Shown here: piece by piece, positions 16,702-25,941 of the stretch | Position numbering within the stretch: the stretch's first letter is position 1 | Layout: each line of letters begins with the position of its first letter | Assembly (NCBI GenBank): GCA_945949175.1 | Contig: CAMFDU010000006.1 | Coordinates: forward strand, 1 to 53,073 | Source of the DNA: Gulosibacter massiliensis | GTDB lineage: Bacteria > Actinomycetota > Actinomycetes > Actinomycetales > Microbacteriaceae | Reading direction: 5' to 3' | Length of the DNA stretch: 53,073 nt | Position numbers and translations under genes: made by a program | Notes under the pieces: model-generated | What the model was told of the DNA's origin: nothing | The model's input: the letters and a program-made list of their open reading frames with translations, nothing else | Databases searched by the model: none

Positions 16702-18651
16702 TTACCAAATGGTCACACGCTCGGTGGGGTCGAGCCACATCGGGTCAGCCGACGTCACACCGAACGTCTCGTGAAAGACGTCCAGATTTCTGACGATCTG
16801 GTTGCACCGGAACTCTGGCGGAGAGTGGGGGTCAATCGCGAGAAGCCTCAGAGCCTCTTCGTCACGTGCGGATTGGCGCCATGCCTGCGCCCACGACAAG
16901 AAGAATCGTTCCGCGCCGGTCATTCCATCGACTACGGGTGGCTCGCTACCATTCAACGCCAATAGGTACGCCTTCCAGGCGATGCTGAGTCCGCCGAGGT
17001 CGCCGATGTTTTCACCGATTGTCAATTCACCGTTGACCGTGTGACCCGGAAGTGCACGTGGTTCGAGCGCGTTGTACTGGTCGATTAGCGCCCGCGTGCG
17101 TTCCGTAAATCGCTCGCGGTCGACATCGCTCCACCAGTTTGATAGTCGCCCATCCCCGTCGAACTCACTTCCCTGGTCGTCAAAGCCGTGGCCGAGTTCA
17201 TGCCCGATGACTGCACCGATTGCCCCATAGTTCGCTGCGGCGTCGCGCTCGGCGACAAAAAACGGGTACTGCAGAATCGCCGCGGGGAAAACAATTTCGT
17301 TGAAGCCGGGGTTGTAATAGGCGTTCACCGTCTGTGGCAGCATGAACCATTCGCCACGGTCGAGTGGCTTACCTACCTTGCCCGTTTCGCGCGCAAAGTC
17401 GAACCGCGCAATGGTGAAGACGTTTGCGACAAGGTCATCGACCGATACGTGAACGGACGAATAATCACGCCAGCGAACCGGATAGCCAATCTTGGGGGTG
17501 AATTTATCCAGCTTCTCGAGTGCGCGTCTCTTCGTCTCGTCACTCATCCATTCGAGATTCGAGATTGATTGGCGATATGCCTCAATCAGATTGGCGATGA
17601 GGAGGTCCATCTGGGACTTCGCCGCGGGCGGAAAGTGCCGCTCGACGTAGAGCTTTCCGACCGCTTCACCGAGTCCGCCCTCGACAATTCCAACGCCACG
17701 CTTCCAGCGGTCCCGCAACTGGGGAGTGCCCGACAGTGTCGTTCCATAAAACGCAAAGTTCTCATCGACAAAATCCGCTGACAAGTAAGGAGCAAGTCCG
17801 TGGATGACCTGCCAGCGCAACCAGTCAGACAATGACTCGAGGTCAGAGGACTCAAAGATTGCGCGGGCGCCTTCGACAAACGAGGGCTCGCGGACCACAA
17901 CTTCGGTAAAGACATTGTCCGCAACATCGAGAGCGTCGCGCCACGGTGCGGCCACCGGCCCGAGTGACGTGGCGAATTCATCCCAGCCCACCAAATTGTA
18001 GGTGGCGTGGGTATCGCGCGTCTTTACGTTGTCCCAGTGAATTGCCGCAAACTTTTCCTCGATGGAATAGACCCTCGTTGCGCGGTCGAAGGCGTCCGAA
18101 AAGCCCGCAATTGCAAACATTCGTTCGAGGTGACCTCGGTACGCTTCGCGAATCGAGGCAAAGGTTTCCTCGCGGAAATACGATTCGTCGGGTAGTCCAA
18201 TTCCGCTCTGCTCGAGGAAAACGAGGTATCGCTCAGGGTCACCTGGATCGTTGTCGACCCACATCGACAGGAACGAACCAATTCCGTCTCGTTCGAATTC
18301 ACCCAGCGCTGACATGAACTCTGCGAGGCTTCCTAAGCCATCGATTCGCTTCAGAAGTGGCGTCAAGGGTGTGGCGCCGAGTACGTTCACGGCATCGACG
18401 TTCATAAAGCTCGTGTACAGGTCGCCAACCTTGCGGGCCTCGGTACCCTCGGCGGCCGTTTGGCACTCTTCGATAATTTCGCGAACAGCCTTTTCGGCCT
18501 CTTCGGCAAGAACATGGAAAGACCCGTATCGGGCGCGATCCTCAGGAATCGGAGTCCGCTCAATCCAGCGTTCGTTGATGTGTCGGTATAGATCATCGGC
18601 AGGACGAATTGCGTCGTCGCGCTCGTCGATTTCAATTCCAGACGTCGTCAT
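16702..18651 (-). CDS. pepO: M13-family zinc metallopeptidase (PepO / neprilysin-like)
   Basis: A 649-residue endopeptidase. It has the zinc site IGHELGHGFDDQGSEFD (HExxH), the third ligand and aspartate in GENIGDLGG, the substrate-binding NAYYNP near the middle, and the C-terminal CNQIVRN. No signal peptide is visible, so it is probably cytoplasmic and cleaves short peptides, as in other actinobacterial members. ATG at 18651 with AGGAG five bases upstream; the GTG two codons earlier would sit on the ribosome site. It stands alone between the Ktr genes and a terminator. Confidence 0.95.
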   Translation of the reverse strand: MTTSGIEIDERDDAIRPADDLYRHINERWIERTPIPEDRARYGSFHVLAEEAEKAVREIIEECQTAAEGTEARKVGDLYTSFMNVDAVNVLGATPLTPLLKRIDGLGSLAEFMSALGEFERDGIGSFLSMWVDNDPGDPERYLVFLEQSGIGLPDESYFREETFASIREAYRGHLERMFAIAGFSDAFDRATRVYSIEEKFAAIHWDNVKTRDTHATYNLVGWDEFATSLGPVAAPWRDALDVADNVFTEVVVREPSFVEGARAIFESSDLESLSDWLRWQVIHGLAPYLSADFVDENFAFYGTTLSGTPQLRDRWKRGVGIVEGGLGEAVGKLYVERHFPPAAKSQMDLLIANLIEAYRQSISNLEWMSDETKRRALEKLDKFTPKIGYPVRWRDYSSVHVSVDDLVANVFTIARFDFARETGKVGKPLDRGEWFMLPQTVNAYYNPGFNEIVFPAAILQYPFFVAERDAAANYGAIGAVIGHELGHGFDDQGSEFDGDGRLSNWWSDVDRERFTERTRALIDQYNALEPRALPGHTVNGELTIGENIGDLGGLSIAWKAYLLALNGSEPPVVDGMTGAERFFLSWAQAWRQSARDEEALRLLAIDPHSPPEFRCNQIVRNLDVFHETFGVTSADPMWLDPTERVTIW

Positions 18652-18675
18652 GGTCACTCCTGTAGATGGGTGGTG

Positions 18676-19353
18676 TTAGTTGAGCAAACCGAATTGTTCC
18701 GCTTGCTTGGTCGGACCTGCCACCAGGATCTCGTCGAACTCGGCAACAATCGTGTCGCTATCGGCGTTGACCCAGTTTCCATTACCTCGCTTGACCGCCA
18801 TGACCGTCACACCGTAACGTTTACGAATCTCGGAATCCCCAAGTCGGGTTCCGATGATGTGCTGATTGGCCGTTGTCTTGATGATGACGTAAGTGTCGTC
18901 GACCTCGATGAAGTCCGTTGATCCCTTGACCTGGTGTGCGACGCGACGGCCCATATCGTGTTCGGGGTAGACGATGTGGTGCACGCCGATTTGCCCGAGG
19001 ATTTCGCCGTGTTCGATCGATGTTGCCTTGGCCCACACTTCCTTGGCTCCAATTTTTATCAAATAGGCCCCAATCAAAATGCTTGCGAGAACATCGGATC
19101 CGATTGCGATCACGCAGACGTCGTAGTCCTTGACGTGGAGTTGCTCGAGAGCCTCACCAACGCCGGGGTCGACGCGAACCACTTTCGTCAGCAACCCGTT
19201 GTGCCGTTGGACGCGATCTTCGTCAGTTTCGATTCCCAGTACCTCCACCCCGCTCTCCATGAGCTCGCAGGCCAGGGCCGCACCAAAACGTCCGAGTCCG
19301 AAGACGGCGACGTTACGCACGCTCTTTCGCGTGCCAAATGTTTTTTTAACCAA
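18676..19353 (-). CDS. ktrA: Potassium uptake regulatory subunit KtrA/TrkA
   Basis: A cytosolic RCK ring subunit that gates the KtrB channel by ATP/ADP or NAD(H) binding. The RCK_N Rossmann motif VFGLGRFGAALACELM with the acidic strand end GIETDED is at residues 12-45, and an RCK_C domain covers about 135-225 (DTYVIIKTTANQHIIGTRL). TTG at 19353 is chosen because AAAGG lies seven bases before it and it gives the usual 225 aa; longer frames run deep into ktrB. It overlaps ktrB by eight bases. Confidence 0.92.
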   Translation of the reverse strand: MVKKTFGTRKSVRNVAVFGLGRFGAALACELMESGVEVLGIETDEDRVQRHNGLLTKVVRVDPGVGEALEQLHVKDYDVCVIAIGSDVLASILIGAYLIKIGAKEVWAKATSIEHGEILGQIGVHHIVYPEHDMGRRVAHQVKGSTDFIEVDDTYVIIKTTANQHIIGTRLGDSEIRKRYGVTVMAVKRGNGNWVNADSDTIVAEFDEILVAGPTKQAEQFGLLN

Positions 19354-20710
19354 GGAGTGGCCTTTCTTTGGGGAATTCGTAAAGGTTGGGGCGATGCCTG
19401 AGGACAAGTGCTGTACTCAGCGTAAGAGGACCAAGTCGACCAACAATCATCAGCACAATGAGGTTGATGAGCGCAGCGTCAGGGAGGGACGGGGTAATTC
19501 CAGTGGACAATCCCACCGTGCCAAAAGCACTGATGACCTCGAAGATTATCTTGTCCGTGTCGATGTCGGTGACAACCTGCATTAGAACGGTCGAAAGGGC
19601 GACGTATGCGACGGCAAGAAGTCCAATGGTGATTGCTTGTCGGTGAACCGAACGTGAAAGGCGTTTTCCGAAAATGTTAACTGCCGAATCACCGCGTAGC
19701 TCGGTCCACACAATGTAGGCAAGTACCGCAAACGTCGTGAGACGAATTCCGCCTCCGGTGCTACTCGGGCCAGAACCGATGAACATTAGAGCGTCGAGCC
19801 CCAACCAGGTCTCTGGGTAGAACGTGCCGACGTCGAGGGTGTTGAAGCCCGAGCTACGGGTTTGGACCGAGTGAAAAAACGAGGCCATGATTTTGGTGAG
19901 CGTGTCGAGGGGCCCCAGCGAGTTCGGGTTGGACCACTCCAGCACCGCGATATAAATAGTGCCACCGATGGTCAATATCACTGTCATCGCAAGAACAATG
20001 TTGAGGTTCATCGTCCACACCCGTGGAGCCCACCCGACGCGTCGCAATTCGATCAACACGGGGAAGCCGACGCCAGCAATGATGATCAGTGCGCAAACGG
20101 TCAGGTTCACAACAGGGTCATAAAGAAAGCCCACGAGGTTGTCGGGATAGAGAGAGAATCCCGCGTGGTTAAACGCCGACACCGAGTGGAAAACTCCTGA
20201 CCAGAGCGCTTCCCCGAACTCGTAGTCGTATTCCCACCAGAACCACGTGGTCAAGATGACCGCACCCACCAATTCAAAGAACAAGACCAATTTGACGATT
20301 CGGGTGAGAATCTCGCGCATCGTGCCCATGTCCTGAGGAGTTCGAAACTCGGTCGAGATAAGGTCGGTGCCGCTCGTCGACAATCTCCGAAACACGAAAA
20401 TGGCGATGAATCCGGACACCATCATGATCCCCAACCCCCCCATTTGAATGAGCAACAGGAGGACTACCTTGCCAAAGTCGGTTAGCGCCGAGGACACGTC
20501 GATGACTGTCAGCCCAGTAACCGAAACTGCGGAAGAGGACATGAAATACGCGTCCACAAACGATAGTGGGCTGCCGGTTGAGGAAATTGGAAGCGAAAGA
20601 AATATCGCACCCACGGTGATGAGCACGAGATAGACCACCAATACGACCTGGGTCGGGTGTATCGAGAAACGACCACGGAGTCGCTCTCGGAGGGAGGTCA
20701 GTGAAGCCAC
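19346..20710 (-). CDS. ktrB: Potassium channel subunit KtrB/TrkH
   Basis: 454-residue membrane subunit taking up K+ (with Na+ coupling in many KtrAB systems). The four M1-P-M2 units each show a filter: SAVSVTGLTV, SAFNHAGFS, QTRSSGFNT and GTVGLSTGIT. The third filter has Ser rather than Gly in its first half, common in this family. The GTG at 20710 is preceded by TAATCT at six bases, so it may be leaderless. Followed by ktrA in the same operon; divergent from nucS. Confidence 0.95.
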   Translation of the reverse strand: MASLTSLRERLRGRFSIHPTQVVLVVYLVLITVGAIFLSLPISSTGSPLSFVDAYFMSSSAVSVTGLTVIDVSSALTDFGKVVLLLLIQMGGLGIMMVSGFIAIFVFRRLSTSGTDLISTEFRTPQDMGTMREILTRIVKLVLFFELVGAVILTTWFWWEYDYEFGEALWSGVFHSVSAFNHAGFSLYPDNLVGFLYDPVVNLTVCALIIIAGVGFPVLIELRRVGWAPRVWTMNLNIVLAMTVILTIGGTIYIAVLEWSNPNSLGPLDTLTKIMASFFHSVQTRSSGFNTLDVGTFYPETWLGLDALMFIGSGPSSTGGGIRLTTFAVLAYIVWTELRGDSAVNIFGKRLSRSVHRQAITIGLLAVAYVALSTVLMQVVTDIDTDKIIFEVISAFGTVGLSTGITPSLPDAALINLIVLMIVGRLGPLTLSTALVLRHRPNLYEFPKERPLLG

Positions 20711-20716
20711 CTCGCT

Positions 20717-20734
20717 AGATTACGCCCATAGGCT
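20717..20734. promoter_or_regulatory. Back-to-back -10 elements for ktrB and nucS
   Basis: On the minus strand TAATCT (20717-20722) lies six bases before the ktrB GTG. On the plus strand TAGGCT (20729-20734) lies six bases before the nucS GTG. Neither start has a convincing Shine-Dalgarno sequence at normal spacing. The whole divergent gap is 30 bases, so the -35 regions must sit inside the opposite coding sequences. Confidence 0.45.
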
Positions 20735-20740
20735 GGAAAC

Positions 20741-21436
20741 GTGAGATTAGTCGTCGCAACTTGTTCGGTGGATTACGCCGGTCGGCTCACCGCGCACCTT
20801 CCGCTGGCAACCCGCACGCTGATGTTGAAGGGCGATGGAAGTGTTCTAATCCATTCGGATGGCGGCTCATATAAGCCACTCAATTGGATGAGCCCGCCCT
20901 GCATCATCGATTTCATGGAACCTGACGACGACCTTGTCGCTGCGGGGGTAATCGAACTGTGGCGAGTGACGCACGCAAAGACAGCGGACATGCTGGCGAT
21001 TTCGATTTTCGAAATCCACCACGATTCAACCCACGAACTCGGAGACGATCCGGGGCTTGTCAAGGATGGTGTCGAGGCACACCTGCAGCGCCTCTCTGCC
21101 GAGCAGATTGCGGTCTACGGAGAAGGCTTCAGTTTGATCCGGCGGGAATACCCAACCGCGATCGGGCCCGTTGACATCCTTGCGCGGGACGCAAACCAAG
21201 CGGTCGTCGCAATTGAGATTAAGCGTCGCGGTGATATTGATGGCGTTGAACAATTGACGCGATACCTCGAACTGCTCAACCGCGACCCAACCCTCGCGCC
21301 GGTTACCGGAATCTTTGCGGCTCAAGAGATAAAGCCGCAGGCACGCACTCTGGCCGAAGATCGGGGCATTCGCTGCGTCGTCCTTGACCTCGACGAGTTA
21401 CGCGGCGGCGATACCGACCACGACAGACTGTTCTGA
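20741..21436 (+). CDS. nucS: Mismatch-specific endonuclease NucS (EndoMS)
   Basis: NucS cuts both strands at mismatches and is the replacement for MutS/MutL in actinobacteria. The N-terminal DNA-binding half starts [16 protein letters not shown]. The C-terminal RecB-like nuclease has GPVDILARD and AIEIKRR (the D...ExK site) followed by [12 protein letters not shown]. The extreme C-terminus DHDRLF fits the sliding-clamp-binding tail. 231 aa, GTG at 20741. It overlaps the next gene (TGATG). Confidence 0.95.
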   Translation: MRLVVATCSVDYAGRLTAHLPLATRTLMLKGDGSVLIHSDGGSYKPLNWMSPPCIIDFMEPDDDLVAAGVIELWRVTHAKTADMLAISIFEIHHDSTHELGDDPGLVKDGVEAHLQRLSAEQIAVYGEGFSLIRREYPTAIGPVDILARDANQAVVAIEIKRRGDIDGVEQLTRYLELLNRDPTLAPVTGIFAAQEIKPQARTLAEDRGIRCVVLDLDELRGGDTDHDRLF

Positions 21437-22086
21437 TGACCTACACCGCCGTACTGTTCGACCTCGATGGCACCATCGTCGATTCCGCACCAGGAATCTT
21501 CCATTGCTTCGAACACACGTTTCGCATGCTGCACAGAGAGGCTCCAAGTCGCGACGTGATGCGCCCGTTCCTCGGGCCCCCGCTCGCCACGACGTTCGGA
21601 GAACTCCTCGGAATGTCTGGCGACGAGCTTGAACGCGCGATCGCCATCTACCGCGCCGAATACGCAGCGGGCGGAGCCATCACTGCCGACCTCTTCCCCG
21701 GCGTGATAGAGGTTGTCCGAGCAGTTCGAACAGCGGGAATCCCCGTTGCCTTGGCGACATCCAAGGTCGAAACTGGCGTTCGTATGGTTTTGCGGCACTT
21801 CGCTCTTGAGGAGGATTTCGATGTGCTGGGTACCGCCTCGGACGACGACGTCCGGTCGGCGAAAGCGGACGTCGTTCGCTTTGCCCTGGATGCTCTCGAC
21901 GAGGCCGGTGCCGACATTTCACGCGTTGTCCTGGTGGGTGATCGAATTCACGACGTAGAGGGTGCTGCCATACACGGCGTCGACAGCGTACTGGTGCAGT
22001 GGGGTTATGGCGACGAGGGCGAATGGTCAGAAGCGACCGCGACCGTCTCCACCCCAGCGGGGCTGCGCGAGTTCCTCGGCGTCTAG
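21436..22086 (+). CDS. HAD hydrolase, phosphoglycolate-phosphatase-like
   Basis: 216 residues with motif I LFDLDGTIVDSAPG, a small helical C1 cap (about 18-85), motif II ALATSK, the motif III Lys in SAKADVV and motif IV VGDRIHDVEGA. This layout is Gph/PpaX-like; phosphoglycolate or pyrophosphate are candidate substrates. Phosphoglycolate is released when damaged 3' ends of DNA are repaired, which would suit its coupling to nucS, but that link is inference. ATG at 21436 overlaps the nucS stop; the 3' end overlaps convergent copA by four bases. Confidence 0.87.
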   Translation: MTYTAVLFDLDGTIVDSAPGIFHCFEHTFRMLHREAPSRDVMRPFLGPPLATTFGELLGMSGDELERAIAIYRAEYAAGGAITADLFPGVIEVVRAVRTAGIPVALATSKVETGVRMVLRHFALEEDFDVLGTASDDDVRSAKADVVRFALDALDEAGADISRVVLVGDRIHDVEGAAIHGVDSVLVQWGYGDEGEWSEATATVSTPAGLREFLGV

Positions 22087-24281
22087 CTCGTTCGAAACGC
22101 CTGGAGTCGCGCCGAATTGAGCACAACAAACACTGATGAAAAAGCCATCGCGAGTCCCGCAACCGCCGGTCCCATGATTCCCGCGAGGGCGATGGGAATT
22201 GCAATCGCGTTGTAGCCAAATGCCCACACTAGGTTTCCACGAATCGTCCCCAGTGTCGACCGCGACAGTCGAATAGCGTCGGCGACGCGGCGAAGGTCGG
22301 TCGTCACCAGGACAATGTCGCTCGTTTCAATCGCAACGTCAGTGCCGTGGCCCATTGCGATACCCAAATCGGATTGAGCGAGTGCGGCCGCATCGTTTAT
22401 TCCGTCCCCGACCATCGCGACGACCTCTCCTTGTTGCTGAAGACGTGCGACGAGGTCGCGCTTGTCGGCCGGGTTCATCGCGCCGTGGAATTCGTCGATT
22501 CCCGCCTCGCGCGCAACCAATTCGGCTACGGCGGTGTTGTCGCCCGACGCCATGACGGCGCGAATGCCAAGTTTCGACAAAGACCTAATCGCCTCCCTCG
22601 AACTGGGTTTCACGACGTCACTGATTGCAATGAACCCAATCACGCGGTTCCCGTGCGCGACGCAAACGAGGGAACGTCCCGCCGAAGTCCACTCGGCAGC
22701 CACGTCGGAGATTGCTTTAGGTACAGGACCTGTTGTCTCGGCCACCCAATCCAATGAACCAGCTCGAACAACCGTCTTTCCCAGATTTCCCGTTACACCC
22801 CGCCCCGGTTCAGCCACTACTCCGGAAGCAACCTCGCCCATGAGTCCGCGGGTAGTTGCTTCGGCGACGACCGCTCGAGCCAATGGGTGATCGGTGCCCA
22901 TTTCGACACGGGCTGCATCCCCGAGAACAGTTTCCGCCAACACGCCATCGGCGAAAATGTCGACCACAGAGGGGTGGCCGCTCGTCAGCGTTCCGGTCTT
23001 GTCGACGACGACGGTCGTAATACGGCGCGTGCTCTCGAGCACATCGGTTCCGCGAATGATGATGCCGCTGCGTGCTCCTCGGCCGGTTCCAGCGAGTAGT
23101 GCCATCGGTGTCGCAAGGCCCAGTGCGCACGGGCAGGCAATGACGAGAGTCGCCACGGCGATTGACACAGCGTGCGTCGCATCACCCGACATTACGAACC
23201 ACACGATTCCGCCAGCGGTGGCAACCACAATCACGAGGGGAACAAATACCGCCGAAATGCGGTCGACCAGTTTTTGAATAGGGGCTTTACCCGCCTGGGC
23301 TTCTTCGACCATTCGGGTGAGCCTGGCGAGTTCAGTGCCGGTGCCGACCGCGGTGGCAACGACCACTAGTCGTCCCCCTGCATTGATCGTTCCACCGATG
23401 AGTGTCGAGCCGGGACCGACGGGAACAGGCACACTCTCGCCCGTCACCGCACTCGCATCAATCGCAGATTGTCCCTCGATGATTCGTCCGTCAGTCGGCA
23501 CAATCCCGCCGGCCAGAACAACAAACGTGTCGCCTTGTTGCAGAGCACCAGCCGGGATCGTCACCTCACGGCCATCGACGAGAAGAACAGCCTGCTTGGC
23601 GGCGGTGTTGAGTAGCGCGGTGAGCGACATCTTCGCAGCGCGCTTAGAGCGCGATTCCAACAAGCGTCCGAGCAAAACAAACGCGGTAACCACCGCGGCC
23701 GATTCAAAATAGAGGGAATGGGGGCTATAGCCAAACAACGCCATGTCCATACGCATTCCGATGGTGCCCGCCATAGTAAAGAACAGCGCATAGATCGACC
23801 ACAGATACGCCACCGCAACGCCTAAAGACACAAGAGTATCCATTGTCGTTGCACCGTGGCGCGCGTTGCGGACGGCGGCTCGGTGGAACGGCCACGCCCC
23901 CCACGTCACAATTGGGGTCGTGAGGACAGCAGCCACCCACTGGAAACCGTCGAATTGCCAGGAAGGAATCATTGACACAAGAAGCACTGGTATCGCGAGA
24001 GCAAGAGAGACGAAGACTCGCAGCGTAAGCACCGGGTCCGTGGGGGGTTCCGTTTCGCGCTGTTCGCGGTCGATCACCCGAGCGCCGTACCCTACTTTCG
24101 TGATGGCAGCGATGAGGTCGGTCGCGTCTGTCACGCCATCAATGTCAACGGACGCTCGCTCGGTCGCAAAGTTGACCGTGACCGTGACACCAGGAACTGC
24201 CGCGAGGGCGCCCTCGATCCGCCCCGCACACGTCGCACAGGTCATGCCCTCCAGCGCCAAATCGACGTGGGTGCTGGGCAT
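22083..24281 (-). CDS. copA: Copper-exporting P1B-type ATPase CopA
   Basis: 732 residues. A single N-terminal heavy-metal domain with GMTCATCAGRIE; the actuator loop with TGES; the transport motif IACPCALGLATP; DKTGTLTSGHP with the phosphorylated Asp; the HP motif GTDHPLARA; the ATP-site GDGINDAAALAQSD. In the last helices YNAIAIP and MAFSSV (YN and MxxSS) specify Cu(I), or Ag(I). It exports copper across the membrane. ATG at 24281 overlaps the stop of the copper chaperone gene (TAATG). No CsoR- or CopY-type regulator is adjacent. Confidence 0.95.
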   Translation of the reverse strand: MPSTHVDLALEGMTCATCAGRIEGALAAVPGVTVTVNFATERASVDIDGVTDATDLIAAITKVGYGARVIDREQRETEPPTDPVLTLRVFVSLALAIPVLLVSMIPSWQFDGFQWVAAVLTTPIVTWGAWPFHRAAVRNARHGATTMDTLVSLGVAVAYLWSIYALFFTMAGTIGMRMDMALFGYSPHSLYFESAAVVTAFVLLGRLLESRSKRAAKMSLTALLNTAAKQAVLLVDGREVTIPAGALQQGDTFVVLAGGIVPTDGRIIEGQSAIDASAVTGESVPVPVGPGSTLIGGTINAGGRLVVVATAVGTGTELARLTRMVEEAQAGKAPIQKLVDRISAVFVPLVIVVATAGGIVWFVMSGDATHAVSIAVATLVIACPCALGLATPMALLAGTGRGARSGIIIRGTDVLESTRRITTVVVDKTGTLTSGHPSVVDIFADGVLAETVLGDAARVEMGTDHPLARAVVAEATTRGLMGEVASGVVAEPGRGVTGNLGKTVVRAGSLDWVAETTGPVPKAISDVAAEWTSAGRSLVCVAHGNRVIGFIAISDVVKPSSREAIRSLSKLGIRAVMASGDNTAVAELVAREAGIDEFHGAMNPADKRDLVARLQQQGEVVAMVGDGINDAAALAQSDLGIAMGHGTDVAIETSDIVLVTTDLRRVADAIRLSRSTLGTIRGNLVWAFGYNAIAIPIALAGIMGPAVAGLAMAFSSVFVVLNSARLQAFRTS

Positions 24282-24496
24282 TAGTGGACTAGTTCGTAGC
24301 CGGCGTCGTCGATGGCCTTTTCAAGAGCCACAGCGTCAACGTCTGAATCACTCTCGATGTGCAGAGTCGACTGGCCGTTCGCCACGAGGTCGATTGTTAC
24401 CCCCGTAACTCCGGGCACGAGTGCCGCCGCCCGAGACACCGTCATCACGCAGTGGTTACAAGTCAACCCGGTGACCCCGAAATCTGCAATGCTCAT
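24281..24496 (-). CDS. copZ: Copper chaperone (HMA domain protein, CopZ-like)
   Basis: 71 residues forming one ferredoxin-like heavy-metal-associated domain with the metal-binding GLTCNHC near residue 10 and the GY near the C-terminus (DDAGYELV). It carries Cu(I) to the CopA N-terminal domain. ATG at 24496 has AAAGGAT upstream; coupled to copA by a one-base overlap. Confidence 0.93.
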   Translation of the reverse strand: MSIADFGVTGLTCNHCVMTVSRAAALVPGVTGVTIDLVANGQSTLHIESDSDVDAVALEKAIDDAGYELVH

Positions 24497-24579
24497 GTGG
24501 TTATCCTTTCACTACTTCGTGAAACAACCATTAGGTCCTCGTTATTCCGAACAATCGAAGAACGATGTCGATTTGTGGT

Positions 24580-24661
24580 GCGCAAGAGGGGACTTGAACC
24601 CCTACGCCCTTACGGGCACTGGCACCTGAAGCCAGCGCGTCTGCCATTCCGCCACTTGCGC
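24580..24661 (-). tRNA. tRNA-Leu (anticodon CAG)
   Basis: 82-base class II tRNA on the minus strand: acceptor GCGCAAG/CTTGCGC, anticodon stem CTGGC/GCCAG with loop TTCAGGT (anticodon CAG), variable arm GCCC-GTAA-GGGC, T arm AGGGG TTCAAGT CCCCT. A tRNA-Leu at this spot next to fhaA also matches mycobacterial gene order. Confidence 0.95.
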
Positions 24662-24745
24662 GCGTCCGCGGACGTGCCCGTCAAGGCTATCACGGCGAGC
24701 GCCGGCCAAACCCGCGAGGTGCAGGGGTGCAACACCCGCCACGGT

Positions 24746-24751
24746 TAGAAT
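24746..24751 (+). promoter_or_regulatory. Predicted -10 element of the fhaA-pknB operon
   Basis: TAGAAT, 24 bases upstream of the fhaA GTG, leaving room for the strong ribosome site GGAGGGGG. It is the only good hexamer in the 114-base gap after tRNA-Leu. No clear -35 box. Confidence 0.35.
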
Positions 24752-24775
24752 TGGGGCGACCGTGGAGGGGGAACC

Positions 24776-25447
24776 GTGGGCATGTTGGACAACGTTGAAC
24801 GTGGTCTTGAGCGACTCGTCGGCGGCGCTTTCGCCAAGTCTTTTCGGGGTGGTGTTCAGCCGATCGAAATCATCGCCGCACTCAAGCGTGAAATCGATTC
24901 ACACGCCGTCGTCGTGCAACGTGACCGCATCCTCGCTCCTCACGCCTACACGGTAGGGCTCAATTCCGATGACATTGTGCCTCTCAACGCTCATGGCGCC
25001 GTTCTGATCGGTGAATTGACCGACGGGATCCGTGCTTATGCCACTCGCCAGCGATATAGCTTTGCCGCCCCTGTATCCATCACTCTCGTTGCGGCGTCGG
25101 ACATTGCGCGTGGCGTGATCAAGGTCGCGTCACAGGCACTCGACGCGGTGTCTGAGTGGCACCCCGCGCTCGAAATCAATGGCGAAACGATTCACCTGAG
25201 CGGTCCCGAAATCATCATCGGCCGAGGTTCGACGGCGACAGTCATAATCAGCGACAGCGGTGCATCGCGTCATCACGCTCGTATCCTGTGGGGTGGCAAA
25301 ATCGCGGGACTCGAAGACATGCAGTCAACAAATGGGACCAAACTCAATGGAACTCGGGTGACGTCTTCGCCCCTCGATCAGGGTGACGTCATTCAGATTG
25401 GCGGTACAAAAATGGTATTCCGAATTCTTCCGGGAGTATCGGCGTGA
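24776..25447 (+). CDS. fhaA: FHA-domain protein FhaA (DUF3662 + FHA)
   Basis: The N-terminal DUF3662 domain (about 1-115, MLDNVERGLERLVGGAFAK...) is followed by a C-terminal FHA domain that reads phosphothreonine: IIGRGSTATVIISD, GASRHHARI, STNGTKLNG. FhaA links phosphorylated partners such as MviN to wall synthesis at poles and septa. At 223 aa it is much shorter than M. tuberculosis FhaA because the Pro-rich linker is missing. GTG at 24776 behind GGAGGGGG. First gene of the seven-gene operon; overlaps fhaB by GTGA. Confidence 0.92.
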   Translation: MGMLDNVERGLERLVGGAFAKSFRGGVQPIEIIAALKREIDSHAVVVQRDRILAPHAYTVGLNSDDIVPLNAHGAVLIGELTDGIRAYATRQRYSFAAPVSITLVAASDIARGVIKVASQALDAVSEWHPALEINGETIHLSGPEIIIGRGSTATVIISDSGASRHHARILWGGKIAGLEDMQSTNGTKLNGTRVTSSPLDQGDVIQIGGTKMVFRILPGVSA

Positions 25448-25941
25448 GTGAGCTAACCCTTTTCGTCCTCCGCTTCGGTTTCCTCGGGTTGATGTGGGTT
25501 TTCGTTTTCGCCATTGTGTTCGCGTTGCGAAGTGATCTGTTCCGCCACTATGTTCGCCGAGGCGAGCGGACTCAGGGCGACATCACCCATAACCCCGGAG
25601 CCGAATCGTCGCCATTCCTTCCGCCCGTCGCCACCACGTCGACGTCAAACCCTGCACAACGACTTGTGATTGTCGCGGGCGCCAGAGAGGGGCTTGAAAT
25701 TCCGCTCGAGTCGGACAAGCTCACGATTGGCCGCAGTGCACAATCGGGTCTCGTCATCCGCGACGAATATACGTCGACCAACCACGCGCGTTTGCAATTG
25801 TGGAACGGGGACTGGGTCATTCAAGACCTGAGCTCGACTAACGGCACGTTCGTCGATAACCAGCGCGTTAGCGTCCCCACTCCGGTTCCAATGTTTACCC
25901 CCGTGTCTGTCGGCTCGACCATTTTTGAACTGAGGCCATAG
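25444..25941 (+). CDS. fhaB: FHA-domain protein FhaB (FipA)
   Basis: 165 residues: one N-terminal membrane helix (about 5-28), a variable linker, and a C-terminal FHA domain with LTIGRSAQSGLVIRD, STNHARLQ and SSTNGTFVDN. It is a membrane-tethered phosphothreonine reader that recruits kinase-modified proteins during division. GTG at 25444 overlaps the fhaA stop, and its TAG overlaps the pstP GTG. Confidence 0.93.
   Translation: MSELTLFVLRFGFLGLMWVFVFAIVFALRSDLFRHYVRRGERTQGDITHNPGAESSPFLPPVATTSTSNPAQRLVIVAGAREGLEIPLESDKLTIGRSAQSGLVIRDEYTSTNHARLQLWNGDWVIQDLSSTNGTFVDNQRVSVPTPVPMFTPVSVGSTIFELRP

Noticed and set aside
19354-19407. Longer KtrA start at 19407
   Set aside because: It would overlap ktrB by over 60 bases and add a non-conserved peptide; TTG at 19353 has AAAGG and fits the family length.
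20242-20251. Palindrome ACCACGTGGT as a second parS
   Set aside because: It lacks the TGTTT/AAACA arms and lies in ktrB coding sequence.
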